In this document: positions 35,067 to 45,352 of the stretch, piece by piece | Layout: the number at the start of each line of letters is the position of its first letter | Numbering within the stretch: position 1 is the first letter of the stretch | Origin: Gryllotalpicola ginsengisoli DSM 22003 | GTDB taxonomy: Bacteria > Actinomycetota > Actinomycetes > Actinomycetales > Microbacteriaceae | Reading direction: 5' to 3' | NCBI RefSeq assembly: GCF_000419445.1 | Contig: NZ_AULK01000001.1 | Coordinates: forward strand, 558,001-622,000 | DNA length: 64,000 nucleotides | Notes under the pieces: model-generated | What the model saw: only the letters and a program-made list of their open reading frames with translations | What the model was told of the DNA's origin: nothing | Databases searched by the model: none | Program-made: the position numbers and the translations under genes

Positions 35067-35270
35067 TTACGCGTCGGCGACCTTGCGGCCCTTGTACTCG
35101 AGGTACAGCTCGGTGCCCTGCGAGTCGGTGACGACCTTGGCACGGTGCGGGAGGCTGTAGGTGACCTTGCCGTTCTCGACGGTCTTGACGAGGGTCGGGA
35201 CCTCAGCCTTCCACTGCGAGCGGCGGGCGCGGGTGTTGGCGCGCGACTGCTTGCGCTTGGGAACAGCCAT
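35067..35270 (-). CDS. rpmF: 50S ribosomal protein L32 (zinc-free form)
   Basis: A 67-residue protein beginning MAVPKRKQSRANTRARRSQ. The two CxxC pairs that bind zinc in many L32 proteins are missing, so it is the C-minus form. It lies 2 nt after yceD and before rnc, the standard actinobacterial row. The frame is open upstream, but the L32 start is unambiguous. Confidence 0.94.
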   Translation of the reverse strand: MAVPKRKQSRANTRARRSQWKAEVPTLVKTVENGKVTYSLPHRAKVVTDSQGTELYLEYKGRKVADA

Positions 35271-35272
35271 GA

Positions 35273-35833
35273 CTATCTCTCTTCTGTGTCGGTGCCGGAT
35301 GCGCCGGCGTCGGTGTCTTCGGAAGCTCGGAAATCCGCAAGCGCAGCCCACCTGGGGTCTGTGATCTCTCGGGGCTCGCGATCCGGGTGATCCGCCAATC
35401 GCTCACCTGTCTCGGGGTCGAGACCGGGGCAATCGGGGCGACACACCGGCTGGAACGGCAGTGACAGCACCACCGCATCCCTGACCAGAGGTTCAAGATC
35501 CACGTGGTCGTCGTGAACCTCGAAGTCGAAAGCTTCGTCCTTAGAGTACGCGAAAAGATCCTGGAAATCGACTTCGACACCCTCGGTGATGTCGGTCAGG
35601 CAGCGCACGCACTGCCCCTCGGCGGTGGTGCTGACGCGCCCGGACGCGAGGATCCCGTCGTGCAGCGACTCGAGCCGCAGCTCGATGCTCACCTCGGCTC
35701 CGGCGGGCACGGAGACGACGCCCTCGCCCAGCTTCTCGGGAGCGGGGAACTCGAGCTGCTGCTCGCGGTGCTGCCCCGGCTGGTGGACGATGTCGTAGAC
35801 GGGGATCGCGTAGGGGCTCTTGACGGAGGTCAC
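35273..35833 (-). CDS. YceD family (DUF177) metal-binding protein
   Basis: A 186-residue protein that sits before rpmF in most bacteria and is linked to 23S rRNA accumulation in E. coli and plants. CVRC and the CRPDCPGLDPETGE zinc-type motif (about residue 140-150) are present. The GTG start at 35833 is preceded by GGAGGGTT and, 8 nt upstream, by TAGACT, so the leader is nearly absent. First gene of yceD-rpmF-rnc-mutM. Confidence 0.9.
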   Translation of the reverse strand: MTSVKSPYAIPVYDIVHQPGQHREQQLEFPAPEKLGEGVVSVPAGAEVSIELRLESLHDGILASGRVSTTAEGQCVRCLTDITEGVEVDFQDLFAYSKDEAFDFEVHDDHVDLEPLVRDAVVLSLPFQPVCRPDCPGLDPETGERLADHPDREPREITDPRWAALADFRASEDTDAGASGTDTEER

Positions 35834-35841
35834 AACCCTCC

Positions 35842-35847
35842 AGTCTA
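35842..35847 (-). promoter_or_regulatory. -10 element for yceD-rpmF-rnc-mutM
   Basis: TAGACT with an 8-nt spacer to GTG 35833. It sits just outside the stop of the transglutaminase gene. Confidence 0.45.
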
Positions 35848-38127
35848 CCCGGCGGCGTGCGCGTCCCCCCGCCGGGCCAGGAGCGGCGCGAGCAGCGACA
35901 CGGGCGCGAACAGGGCGCGGGCACGGATGCCGCGGCCGCGCGACCTCTCGAGCGCGACGGCCACGCGGTCCGTCAGCTCGGCCAGCTCGTAGTGGCGGGC
36001 CCAGGGCTGCGGCGGTCCGTACTCTCCTTCCTCGACCAGCTCGAGCAGGGCGTCGAGGTCGGCCCGCTCCCCGGCGCCCGGATGCCACTCGGCGGCAAGC
36101 CGCGCGGCGAAGGCGCGCGGCGTCTCGGTGGCCGAGACCGCGTAGCCGAGGTCTCTGGCCGTGTCGCGCAGCTCCGCCCAGGCGAGGGCGGGCGGCCCGC
36201 CCTGCTCGCGCAGCCTGCGCAGCCGCGATCCGCGCAGCCCGCGGCGGGCACCGAAGGGGGTGAGCAGCAGCGCGACGGCGATCAGCCCGCCGAGCAGTGC
36301 CGGTCCCGGGTTCTGCGCCGCGACCGCGGTCGTGGTCTGCTGCTCCGACTGGTCGGCCGGGAGCGTCGCCTGTGCGGAGGAGCTGGCGCTCGGGGCCGCC
36401 GCGGCCTCGCTCGGCTCTGAGCTCGGCGACGTCGGGTCGGCGGTGGGGATGGTGTAGGCCGGCAGGCTGCCGCGGGTCACGGTCGGCTCGAAGGCGAGCC
36501 ATCCGATGCCCGGGAAGTACAGCTGCGGCCAGGCGTGCAGGTCGCTCGAGTCGACCGCGTACGTCGTCTTGTCGCCGTCAACCGAGACGGCCGAACCCGG
36601 CAGGTAGCCGATCGCGATGCGGCTCGGGATGCCGAGCACGCGCGCGAGCACGGCCATCGCCGAGGCGAAGTGCACGCAGTACCCCTCCTTCTGCGTGAGG
36701 AACGCCGCGACGACGTCGAGGCTCGAGCCGTCCTGCGAATCCGGGGTGTCGGTGGAGTAGGTGAAGCCGTTGACGGCCGACTGGAAGTAGTCCTGCAGGG
36801 CGAGTGCCAGCGCGAACTCGCTGCTGCCGTCGGCGCTCTGCGCCACCTGCCGTGCGGTGCGGGTGATGATGTCGGGCACCTGATCCGGCAGGTACAGGTC
36901 GCGCTGCACGTCGAAGGGGAGCTTGCCGGCGGCGGCCATGCTGGTGGCGGCGAGCTGCTTGGTCGTCGGTTCGACGTCCAGGCTCGTGACGCTGTACTCC
37001 TCGCCGCGCAGGTTCGGCGAGCGGCTGGTCAGGGTCAGGTCCTCGCTCGACCAGGACAGGCCGCTGCCGCCGGAGACGCGCTGGGCCGGGTACGGCGCGG
37101 GCAGCCAGTAGCTGACCAGGTTCTGCACCTGCACCTCGGTCGTGAAGCTGTCGGCGGGGACGTCCGCGTCGCCGTCGAGCCCGGGAGGGTCGGAGTTCAC
37201 GCGCGTGCCGCCGACCAGCGGCTGCTGCTGCTGCGACGAGTGCCGCCAGATGGTGCCGTTGAACGAGTCGAGCGTGGTCAGCTGCAGGTACGTGGGCAGC
37301 TTCGCGTCGGTCGTGTACTGCAGCACGGGCACCGTGACCGGACGCCGCAGGTCCTGCGCGAGGTCGACGAGCGGGTTGACCGAACTGCCGAGCGACACGG
37401 GCCCGACCGCGTCGGTGGCGCGACCGACGCGGTCGAAGCCCGGCGCGGTGGTCGCGACGACGAGGGCGACGACGATGCTGGCCGCGCCGATCGACAGTGC
37501 GACGGCGCCGCCGCCCCGGGAGCCGAACCGCAGCCGGCCGTCGGCCCGCAACACCGCGAAATAGGCGACGGCGCAGGCCGTCAGCGCCCAGAACGACAGC
37601 CCGTCGGTCTGCAGCACCGCCGGCACGACGAGCACGGCCAGCACCGCGAGCGCCGTCAGCGCAGGCAGCCGCAACCACACCGCGACGACGTCGAGCAGCA
37701 GGGCGAACACTCCCCCGAACACGACCACGAGGAAGATCAGCTCGGGCAGCGGCTGCGCGGGCACGCCCTGATGCACGACCGCGGCCTGCGCCTGCTGCGC
37801 GAGCAGCGCGACGTGCTGCACCGACTTCGGCGTGGGGATCACCCCGAGCAGCGCGTGGCCGCCGCCGTAGAGCAGGTCGACGAGCGCGACCAGGACGGCG
37901 AGGTCGATGACGGATGCCGCCCACCGCGGCACCCCGGCCGACCGCAGCGCAGCGGGCACCGCCAGCATCAGCGCCGCCGTCGACAGCAGCGCCCACCACC
38001 AGCCGGCCCCCTGGATCAGCCCGATGATCGACACCGAGGTCGCCGCGACGAGCAGCAGCAGCGCGCCCGCGAGCGGCCACGCCCCGCGGGCGACGCGGGT
38101 GACGGCGGAGCGGCGGCGGTCAAACAC
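35845..38127 (-). CDS. Transglutaminase-like membrane protein (TgpA/DUF3488 family)
   Basis: A 760-residue protein with about six N-terminal membrane helices (to about residue 210) and an extracytoplasmic transglutaminase-like domain. The catalytic Cys is in GYCVHFASAM, the His in LHAWPQ and the acid in FEPT. A Ser/Ala/Thr linker, one more helix and a cytoplasmic DUF4129-like tail follow. GTG 38127 overlaps the DUF58 stop by 8 nt. With the DUF58 and MoxR genes it forms the widespread three-gene operon of unknown cell-envelope function. Confidence 0.88.
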   Translation of the reverse strand: MFDRRRSAVTRVARGAWPLAGALLLLVAATSVSIIGLIQGAGWWWALLSTAALMLAVPAALRSAGVPRWAASVIDLAVLVALVDLLYGGGHALLGVIPTPKSVQHVALLAQQAQAAVVHQGVPAQPLPELIFLVVVFGGVFALLLDVVAVWLRLPALTALAVLAVLVVPAVLQTDGLSFWALTACAVAYFAVLRADGRLRFGSRGGGAVALSIGAASIVVALVVATTAPGFDRVGRATDAVGPVSLGSSVNPLVDLAQDLRRPVTVPVLQYTTDAKLPTYLQLTTLDSFNGTIWRHSSQQQQPLVGGTRVNSDPPGLDGDADVPADSFTTEVQVQNLVSYWLPAPYPAQRVSGGSGLSWSSEDLTLTSRSPNLRGEEYSVTSLDVEPTTKQLAATSMAAAGKLPFDVQRDLYLPDQVPDIITRTARQVAQSADGSSEFALALALQDYFQSAVNGFTYSTDTPDSQDGSSLDVVAAFLTQKEGYCVHFASAMAVLARVLGIPSRIAIGYLPGSAVSVDGDKTTYAVDSSDLHAWPQLYFPGIGWLAFEPTVTRGSLPAYTIPTADPTSPSSEPSEAAAAPSASSSAQATLPADQSEQQTTTAVAAQNPGPALLGGLIAVALLLTPFGARRGLRGSRLRRLREQGGPPALAWAELRDTARDLGYAVSATETPRAFAARLAAEWHPGAGERADLDALLELVEEGEYGPPQPWARHYELAELTDRVAVALERSRGRGIRARALFAPVSLLAPLLARRGDAHAAG

Positions 38128-39415
38128 GGCCGGTCGTCCCGTCCAGCCGCAGCGAACGACGGGCCTGGTGTGCCGCCGTCGCCGCGGACCATGCGCCCCG
38201 GGCATCCGTGCGCCCGTCGATGTCGACGCACAGCCAGCCGGCCGCCTCGAGCGCGGGCCTGGCCGCTTGCGCCTCGGGGGTGGCGAGGAACGCGACCGCG
38301 GGGTCGGCCGCCGCAACGATCGCGGCGGGCTCGGCCCACTCCGCAGGACCGGGCCCGTCGACCAGGATCAGGAACACGGGAGTGCCGGTGCTGCTGCGCC
38401 GCACGGCGGCGGTGAGCAGACCGACGTGATCGGCCGTCGCCTCGGCGACCTGGTCGAGGCCGGAGAGCTGGCCGATCAGGGCGCGGTCGCCGCCGGGCTG
38501 CTCGTAGCTGCCCGACAGCTGCCGCTCCCCCGTCTCGATCACGCCGACGAGATAGCCGAGGCGCAGCAGGTGCACCGCGATCGACGCCGCGAGCTCCACG
38601 GCCCGCTCGAACGGCTCCCCGGGCTGCCGCGCGGTCAGGGCCAGGTCGAGCAGCCCCCGCTCCCGCACCGTGTCGAGCGCGATCCACGCCTGCGGGTTGC
38701 TGCGCTGCTCCTCCTGGCGCACCATCAGCCGGTCCTGCCGGGCCGTGGCCCGCCAGTGCACGCGGCGCAACGGGTCGCCGGCGCGATAGTCGCGGGCGAT
38801 CACCTCGTCGGCGCTCGGGATGGAGTGCCGCACCAGTTCGTGCTCGGCGCCCTCACCCCTGGCCTCGTCCGGGCCGCCGGGCTCGAGCGCGAAGACGCGA
38901 GGGGTGACCGTGAGCGCGCGCGGGTCGCCCACGGCGTAGCCGGTCTGGGCCAGGCCGAAAGGGTCGGTGCGCACCACCTGCATGGGTCCGAGCAGATAGC
39001 GGCCGCGACGACGGGTGCGGGCGGCGTACCGCAGCACCGCCGTGTCGGAGCGGCCGCCGCGCCCCGCGCTGCGGCCGGCCAGCGAGGGCAGCGAGCGTTC
39101 AGGACCCTGCGCGATCTCCGCCGGCACGCGGTCGACCCAGCGCAGCGCCGGCGTCGGCCGCGCCGACTGGTTGCGCACCTCGAGCCGCACCTGCGTCTCG
39201 TCCCCGGCCGCCACCACGTCGGGGGCGTAGCTGCGGTGCACGGTCAGCCAGGGGCGGTCGAGGGCGATCGCGATCATGGCAGCGAGCGGGGCGACGGTGA
39301 GCAGCACCCCGGCGAACAGCAGGTCGACCCGGGCGAACCACCCGGCGAGGAAGAGCATGCCGAGGCCGCAGATCCCCACGGCCCAACCGCGCAGGGTGGG
39401 GATCGGGCCGCGCAC
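38120..39415 (-). CDS. DUF58 domain-containing protein
   Basis: A 431-residue protein with two N-terminal membrane helices (about 10-55) and a von-Willebrand-like DUF58 domain containing the signature DPLRRVHWRATARQDRLMVRQ. It partners MoxR ATPases. Neighbours on both sides are its usual operon mates; the stop overlaps the transglutaminase start. Confidence 0.88.
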   Translation of the reverse strand: MRGPIPTLRGWAVGICGLGMLFLAGWFARVDLLFAGVLLTVAPLAAMIAIALDRPWLTVHRSYAPDVVAAGDETQVRLEVRNQSARPTPALRWVDRVPAEIAQGPERSLPSLAGRSAGRGGRSDTAVLRYAARTRRRGRYLLGPMQVVRTDPFGLAQTGYAVGDPRALTVTPRVFALEPGGPDEARGEGAEHELVRHSIPSADEVIARDYRAGDPLRRVHWRATARQDRLMVRQEEQRSNPQAWIALDTVRERGLLDLALTARQPGEPFERAVELAASIAVHLLRLGYLVGVIETGERQLSGSYEQPGGDRALIGQLSGLDQVAEATADHVGLLTAAVRRSSTGTPVFLILVDGPGPAEWAEPAAIVAAADPAVAFLATPEAQAARPALEAAGWLCVDIDGRTDARGAWSAATAAHQARRSLRLDGTTGRV

Positions 39416-39440
39416 CTGGTGCTCCTGTCTCTTCGGCGTC

Positions 39441-40444
<1,004 letters not shown>

Positions 40445-40448
<4 letters not shown>

Positions 40449-40933
40449 GGCTGCTGTCGCACCTGGCCGAGGACGGCGGACGGGACGTATGGGCTGACAT
40501 CGCCGCCGAGGGCGAGCACCTGCCGCACCAGGGAGCTGGAGACCTGGGCGTTCTGCGGGCGCGGAAGCACGAAGACCGTGTCCACCCCGGCAAGGTGCTC
40601 GTTGACGATCGCCATGGGAGTTTCGTAGACGAGATCGGTGTGGGACCGCAATCCCTTGACGAGCGCGCTCGCGCCCACGCGGGTGCAGTAGTCGGCGAGC
40701 AGGCCGCCGCCCATCGTGCCGACCGTGATCGAGTCGGGCAACCCGGCCTCCGCCACCGCCTTCTCGATCACCTGCGCCCGCACCTCGGGCGGAAACAGCC
40801 CGGACGGCTTGTCGGGGTTGTGCACGACGAGCACGTGCACCCGGTCGAAGAGCCGCGCCGCGCGCTCGATGACGTCGAGGTGCCCCAGGGTGACCGGGTC
40901 GAAGGAGCCGGGGACGACGGCGATCCTGCTCAT
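40445..40933 (-). CDS. coaD: Phosphopantetheine adenylyltransferase
   Basis: Fourth enzyme of coenzyme A synthesis, 162 residues. The nucleotidyltransferase motif [19 protein letters not shown] and the SSSLVRQV end are present. The start at ATG 40933 follows AGGAG; TATCGT 9 nt further up could be its -10. It lies downstream of recG and is coupled to the MoxR gene. The supply of CoA for the acyl-CoA operon elsewhere in the window is not a meaningful link. Confidence 0.95.
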
Positions 40934-40976
40934 AGGTCTCCTACGATAGCCGCGCGGTCCGGATGCCGAGCAGCAC

Positions 40977-43163
40977 TCAGCCTTTCGACAGGAACTGCCG
41001 CTCCTGCTCGTCGAGCCGCCGCTCGAGCGCGCGGCGCAGGGCGGGGTGGGCGGCGAGCGTTGGGTCGGCGTCGACCACGGATGCCGCATCCGACCGCGCC
41101 TGCCCGATCAGCTCCCCGTCCGTCGCCACGCGCAGCAGCCGCAGCGAGGACCGGCCGCCCGACTGCCGGGCACCGAGCACATCGCCTTCCCGGCGCAGCT
41201 CGAGGTCGATCTGGGCGAGCTCGAAGCCGTCGAGCGTGCCGGCGACCGCCTCGACCCGGTCCCGGGCGAAGGAGTCGCGCGGCGCCCGCGTGACCAGCAG
41301 GCATAGTCCCGGCTCGCCGCCCCGGCCGACCCGCCCGCGCAGCTGGTGCAGCTGCGAGACGCCGAACAGCTCGGCGTCGAGCACGATCATGACCGACGCG
41401 TTCGGCACGTCGACGCCGACCTCGATCACCGTGGTCGCCACGAGCAGGTCGAGCTCGCGGCGGCCGAAGGCGCCCATGGCGGCGTCTTTCTCCTCCGAGC
41501 TCATGCGGCCGTGCAGCATGCCGATGCGCACCCCGTCGAGCACCGGGTTGCGGCTCAGGCTCTCGTAGAGCTCGACCACGTTCGCGCGCGGCGGGCGGGA
41601 TGCGGCATCCGTCGCCTCGTCGTCGACGTCGTCGCCCTCCTCGATGTCTTTCGCGCTGATCGCCGGGCACACGACGAACACCTGCCGGCCGGCCGCGATC
41701 TCCTCGCGGGCGCGGCGCCAGACGTTGTTGATCCAGTCGGGCCGCTCGGCGAGCGGCACGACGAAGGTGTCGATGCCCTGCCGGCCCGCCGGCAGCTGGG
41801 TGATCGTCGAGATGTCGAGGTCGCCGAAGACCGTCATCGCGACGGTGCGCGGGATGGGCGTGGCGGTCATCACGAGCAGGTGCGGCGGCGTCTTGCCCTT
41901 GGCCCGCAGCGTCTCGCGCTGCTCCACCCCGAAGCGGTGCTGCTCGTCGACGACGACGAGGCCGAGATCGAAGAACTCGACCCGGTCGGAGAGCAGCGCA
42001 TGCGTGCCGACGACGATCTTCGCCTGGCCGCTGACGATGCGCAGCATCGCCTTCCGCCGCTCGGCGGCGCTCAACTGGCCGGTGAGCAGGGTGGGCATCA
42101 GCTCGGCCGACAGCTCGGGGCCCAGCGTGCGCACGATCGAGCGCAGGTGCTGGGCGGCGAGCACCTCGGTCGGGGCCAGCAGCGCGGACTGGCCGCCCGA
42201 GTCGGCGACCGCGGCCATGGCGCGCACGGCGACGAGGGTCTTGCCGCTGCCGACCTCGCCCTGCACGAGCCGGTTCATGGGCGTCTCGCGGGCCAGGTCG
42301 AAGGCGATCTCGGCCCCGACCAGGCTCTGGTCGGCGGTCAGCTCGAAGGGCAGCTCGGCGTCGAGGCGGTCGGCGTAGCCGCCGTCGGCCGCCCGCCGCG
42401 GGATGGTGTGCGACTGCGCGCTCAGCGCCTTCTGCTGCAGCAGTGCGGCCTGCAGCACGAACGCCTCGTGGTAGCGCAGCGTGTCGCGCGCGCGCCGCCA
42501 GTCGTTGTCGACGGCGGGGCGGTGCAGCTTCTCGAGCGCCTCGGCGTAGGGCAGCAGGCCGTGCGCGGCACGCACGTCTTCCGGAATCGGGTCGTCGCCC
42601 TCGTCGAGCTCGAGCACGTCGAGCGCGTGGGCGATCGAGTCGGCCACCTTCCAGGTCGGCACCGAGGCGGTGGCCGGGTAGATCGGCAGCGGCTGCTGCG
42701 CCCAGCGCTTGGCGCGCTCCACGTCCACCGCGGGGTCGGGAACGTCGTCGTCGCCGTCGCCGAAGATGCGGATCTCGGGGTGGGTGAGCTGCATCTCGCC
42801 GCGGAAGCGGGTGACCTTGCCCGAGAACATGCCCCGCGCGCCGCGCGGCAGCGCCTCCACCCGCCACGGCTGGTTGAAGAAGGTTGCCGACATCTCGCTC
42901 CTGCCGTCGCCGATGACGACCGTCTGCACGCTGCCGCGCCGGTTCTTGAAACCGCGGCTGCTGACCGAGACGACGGTGCCGACGATCGTCACCACCTCGC
43001 CCTCGGGCACCGAGTCGAGGGGCGTCGGCTCGCCGCGATGGGCGTAGCGCCGGGGATAGATGCCGAGCAGGTCGGCCACCGTCTCGACCCCCAAGGCCCG
43101 GTGCAGCATCGCGGCCGTGCGCCCGCCCACCGCGCCGCTGAGCTTGGAGTCGAGGCCGACCAT
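40977..43163 (-). CDS. recG: ATP-dependent DNA helicase RecG
   Basis: A branch-migration helicase of 728 residues that rescues stalled forks. The N-terminal wedge/OB domain is followed by superfamily 2 motifs: [11 protein letters not shown] (I), VVDEQHRFG (II, DEQH), TATPIPRT (III) and [13 protein letters not shown] (VI). A TAGACT -10 hexamer lies 6 nt before the ATG, so the message is probably leaderless. It is divergent from rsmD. Confidence 0.95.
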   Translation of the reverse strand: MVGLDSKLSGAVGGRTAAMLHRALGVETVADLLGIYPRRYAHRGEPTPLDSVPEGEVVTIVGTVVSVSSRGFKNRRGSVQTVVIGDGRSEMSATFFNQPWRVEALPRGARGMFSGKVTRFRGEMQLTHPEIRIFGDGDDDVPDPAVDVERAKRWAQQPLPIYPATASVPTWKVADSIAHALDVLELDEGDDPIPEDVRAAHGLLPYAEALEKLHRPAVDNDWRRARDTLRYHEAFVLQAALLQQKALSAQSHTIPRRAADGGYADRLDAELPFELTADQSLVGAEIAFDLARETPMNRLVQGEVGSGKTLVAVRAMAAVADSGGQSALLAPTEVLAAQHLRSIVRTLGPELSAELMPTLLTGQLSAAERRKAMLRIVSGQAKIVVGTHALLSDRVEFFDLGLVVVDEQHRFGVEQRETLRAKGKTPPHLLVMTATPIPRTVAMTVFGDLDISTITQLPAGRQGIDTFVVPLAERPDWINNVWRRAREEIAAGRQVFVVCPAISAKDIEEGDDVDDEATDAASRPPRANVVELYESLSRNPVLDGVRIGMLHGRMSSEEKDAAMGAFGRRELDLLVATTVIEVGVDVPNASVMIVLDAELFGVSQLHQLRGRVGRGGEPGLCLLVTRAPRDSFARDRVEAVAGTLDGFELAQIDLELRREGDVLGARQSGGRSSLRLLRVATDGELIGQARSDAASVVDADPTLAAHPALRRALERRLDEQERQFLSKG

Positions 43164-43169
43164 GAGGCG

Positions 43170-43175
43170 AGTCTA
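43170..43175 (-). promoter_or_regulatory. recG: -10 element, leaderless recG
   Basis: TAGACT with a 6-nt spacer to the recG ATG at 43163. Confidence 0.5.
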
Positions 43176-43209
43176 GAACAGAGGTACGACGCGGCCGGGG
43201 AGGCTCCGC

Positions 43210-43215
43210 TAGCGT
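43210..43215 (+). promoter_or_regulatory. rsmD: -10 element, leaderless rsmD
   Basis: TAGCGT with a 7-nt spacer to GTG 43223; this spacing supports 43223 over the upstream GTG 43214, which would lie inside the promoter. Confidence 0.5.
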
Positions 43216-43222
43216 GTGGAGG

Positions 43223-43789
43223 GTGACGAGGATCATCGCGGGCGCCGCCGGGCGCGTGGCCCTCGCGGTGCCGAAGGCGGGCACCCGCCCCACCAGCGAC
43301 CGGGTGCGCGAGGCGCTGTTCTCCACGCTCGAGGCGCGCGACGCGCTGCGCGGCGCGCGGGTGCTTGACCTGTACGCGGGCTCCGGCGCGCTAGGGCTCG
43401 AGGCCGCGAGCCGCGGCGCTGCATCCGTCGTGCTCGTGGAGAAGAACCCGGCCGCCGCCCGCGTCGCGAAGACGAACGCGGGGCTCGTGGCGCGGGCGTT
43501 CGGGCGATCGGATGCCCCTCAGATCGCCCTGCGCACCACCCCCGTGCGCTCCTACTTCGGCTCCGCCGCCGGCCCCTTCGACCTGGTGTTCAGCGACCCG
43601 CCGTACGAGCTCGGCGAGAGCGACGTCGCCGCCGACCTCGCCGCGCTCGCACCCCTGCTCGCCCCCGGGGCCCTCGTCGTCGTGGAGCGCTCCGCGCGCT
43701 CCCCCGAACCCGCATGGCCGGCCGGGCTCGTGCCGGAGCGCGTGAAGGGCTACGGCGAGACCGCGCTCTGGTTCGCCGTGCACGACTGA
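43223..43789 (+). CDS. rsmD: 16S rRNA (guanine(966)-N(2))-methyltransferase
   Basis: A 188-residue S-adenosylmethionine-dependent methylase acting on 16S rRNA in the small subunit. Motif I VLDLYAGSGALGLEAASRG and the catalytic FSDPPYEL are present. The family start TRIIAG lies directly after GTG 43223. It is followed within 25 nt by the thiL stop on the other strand. Confidence 0.93.
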   Translation: MTRIIAGAAGRVALAVPKAGTRPTSDRVREALFSTLEARDALRGARVLDLYAGSGALGLEAASRGAASVVLVEKNPAAARVAKTNAGLVARAFGRSDAPQIALRTTPVRSYFGSAAGPFDLVFSDPPYELGESDVAADLAALAPLLAPGALVVVERSARSPEPAWPAGLVPERVKGYGETALWFAVHD

Positions 43790-43811
43790 CACCGGCGAAT
43801 TCTCGAGACGG

Positions 43812-44786
43812 TCAGCTAAGACGCCCGTCCCACTGCGCGTAGGGGTCCCACCCGCCTCGCTCGCCGAACTCGGCGCCGTCGACGAGCAGCCGCGGCGCCC
43901 CCTGCGGCTCGCGGACGGAGCCGATGGCCCGGAAGCCGGCCGGCAGTGCCGCAGCCCGCGGGAACGTCGCCAGCAGCGCGTGGTCCTCGCCGCCCGTGAG
44001 CGCCTCATATGCCGCTTCGGGCATGTCACCGAGCGCGCGGGCGTCGAAGTCGACGTCGACGCCGGATGCCCGCGCGAGCCGCCGCGCGTCGAGCGCCAGC
44101 CCGTCGCTCAGGTCGAGCATGGCGCTCGCACCCGCCTGCGCGGCCAGCGGGCCCAGCGCGATCGGCGGCATCGGCTGCAACTGCCGCGACACGGCGTGCC
44201 GGTCGGCCTCGCGCGCCGCCTCGAGCCCGCGCTCGAACAGCAGGCGCAGGCCGCGCGCGGCCACCCCGAGCTCGCCGGCGACCGCCACCACGTCCCCGGC
44301 GCGAGCGCCCGAGCGCGTCACCGGCGCACGCCCCTCGAGGTCTCCGAAGGCGGTGACCGCGATCGTGAACACCTCAGAGGCCGACAGGTCGCCCCCGACC
44401 ACGCCGCAGCCGGGAGCGAGCGCGCCGCAGGCGTAGCGCAGGCCGTCGGCGACGCCCTCCAGCACGGCGACGGGCGTGCTCTGCGGGGCCGCCAGCGCGA
44501 CCACCAGCGCGGTCGGCCGGGCGCCCATCGCGGCCACGTCGGAGAGGTTGGTCGCCGCCGCCTTCCAGCCGAGGTCGACGGGCGAGCTGAACTCCCAGCG
44601 GAAGTCGGGACCGTGCACCAGCAGATCGGTGGTCACGACATAGCGGCCGTCCGGCGCGGAGAGCACCGCCGCGTCGTCGCCGGGGCCGAGCAGCGCGGCA
44701 TCCGTCGCCGGAAGCCTCGGGAAGATGCGGGCGAGCACCGCCTCCTCCCCCACCTCGGCGACGGTCGGGCGCTCAGCTTCTGCCAT
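43812..44786 (-). CDS. thiL: Thiamine-monophosphate kinase
   Basis: Phosphorylates thiamine monophosphate to the active cofactor thiamine diphosphate, 324 residues. Motifs: LGPGDDAAVL, VTTDLLVHGPDFR, GGDLSASE, LDLSDGLALD and TGGEDHALL. The start at ATG 44786 (MAEAERP) is chosen because TAGCGT lies 7 nt upstream; GTG 44795 would lie inside that -10. It is divergent from the DUF3515 gene, with which it shares a palindromic -10. Confidence 0.93.
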   Translation of the reverse strand: MAEAERPTVAEVGEEAVLARIFPRLPATDAALLGPGDDAAVLSAPDGRYVVTTDLLVHGPDFRWEFSSPVDLGWKAAATNLSDVAAMGARPTALVVALAAPQSTPVAVLEGVADGLRYACGALAPGCGVVGGDLSASEVFTIAVTAFGDLEGRAPVTRSGARAGDVVAVAGELGVAARGLRLLFERGLEAAREADRHAVSRQLQPMPPIALGPLAAQAGASAMLDLSDGLALDARRLARASGVDVDFDARALGDMPEAAYEALTGGEDHALLATFPRAAALPAGFRAIGSVREPQGAPRLLVDGAEFGERGGWDPYAQWDGRLS

Positions 44787-44793
44787 GCGCTCC

Positions 44794-44803
44794 ACGCTAG
44801 CGT
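44794..44803. promoter_or_regulatory. Bidirectional palindromic -10 for thiL and the DUF3515 gene
   Basis: ACGCTAGCGT is a perfect 10-bp palindrome and gives TAGCGT on both strands. The spacers are 7 nt to the thiL ATG and 9 nt to the DUF3515 ATG at 44813. Two overlapping promoters would fire in opposite directions from the same 10 bp, and RNA polymerase could not occupy both at once. Confidence 0.5.
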
Positions 44804-44812
44804 TGAGCCGAG

Positions 44813-45304
44813 ATGTCCCGCTCCCGCCGCCTCCTGCCCGCCGCCGCCGCGGCCGTGGCCTTCACCGCGGCGCTGGCCGGATGCACTCCCACCGTGGCGA
44901 TGACGGCGGCGAAGGACGCGAACAACCCGAAGTGCGCGAACGTGATCGTGCGCCTGCCCGACACCGTCGACGGCAAGAAGCGGGACTGGACCAACGCGCA
45001 GTCCACGGGGGCGTGGGGCGATCCGGTCGTGGTGCAGCTGCGCTGCGGCGTCACCCCCCTCGGGCCCACCACCAAGCAGTGCGTCACCGTGAACGACATC
45101 GACTGGGTGCTGCTGAACGACCCCGACGACAAGGTGCTCAGCTACGTCACCTACGGCCGCACGCCGGCCGTCGAGGTCGACATCCAGCACGGATCCGGCG
45201 GCGCGAGCGACGCGGCGGTGCTGCCCGACCTGGCAGACGCGGTCGCCGAGATCCCGCAGTCGGCGCAGCACAGCTGCGTGGACTCGAGCGGCCAGACCGG
45301 CTGA
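44813..45304 (+). CDS. DUF3515 family lipoprotein
   Basis: A 163-residue predicted lipoprotein: a lipoprotein signal peptide with lipobox LAGC (Cys about residue 24) leads to a DUF3515 domain with a likely disulfide pair (CAN...CGV/CVT). Common in Actinobacteria beside ddl and thiL; function unknown, cell-envelope location inferred. It converges on ddl across imperfect 18-bp repeats. Confidence 0.85.
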   Translation: MSRSRRLLPAAAAAVAFTAALAGCTPTVAMTAAKDANNPKCANVIVRLPDTVDGKKRDWTNAQSTGAWGDPVVVQLRCGVTPLGPTTKQCVTVNDIDWVLLNDPDDKVLSYVTYGRTPAVEVDIQHGSGGASDAAVLPDLADAVAEIPQSAQHSCVDSSGQTG

Positions 45305-45352
45305 ACGGGGCCACCCGGCTAAGCGGGCCCGCCCGCCTGAGCGGTCCGGCTC
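45299..45352. repeat. Imperfect 18-bp tandem repeats between the DUF3515 gene and ddl
   Basis: Three consecutive 18-nt units; units one and two agree at 14 of 18 positions and the third is weaker. They span the stop of the lipoprotein gene and the gap to the ddl stop. Confidence 0.6.

Noticed and set aside
35067-35270. L32 without CxxC motifs considered as a truncated or damaged gene
   Set aside because: Length and sequence match the zinc-free L32 form known in Actinobacteria.
43214-43222. Upstream GTG as the rsmD start
   Set aside because: It overlaps the -10 hexamer; the family start follows the GTG at 43223.
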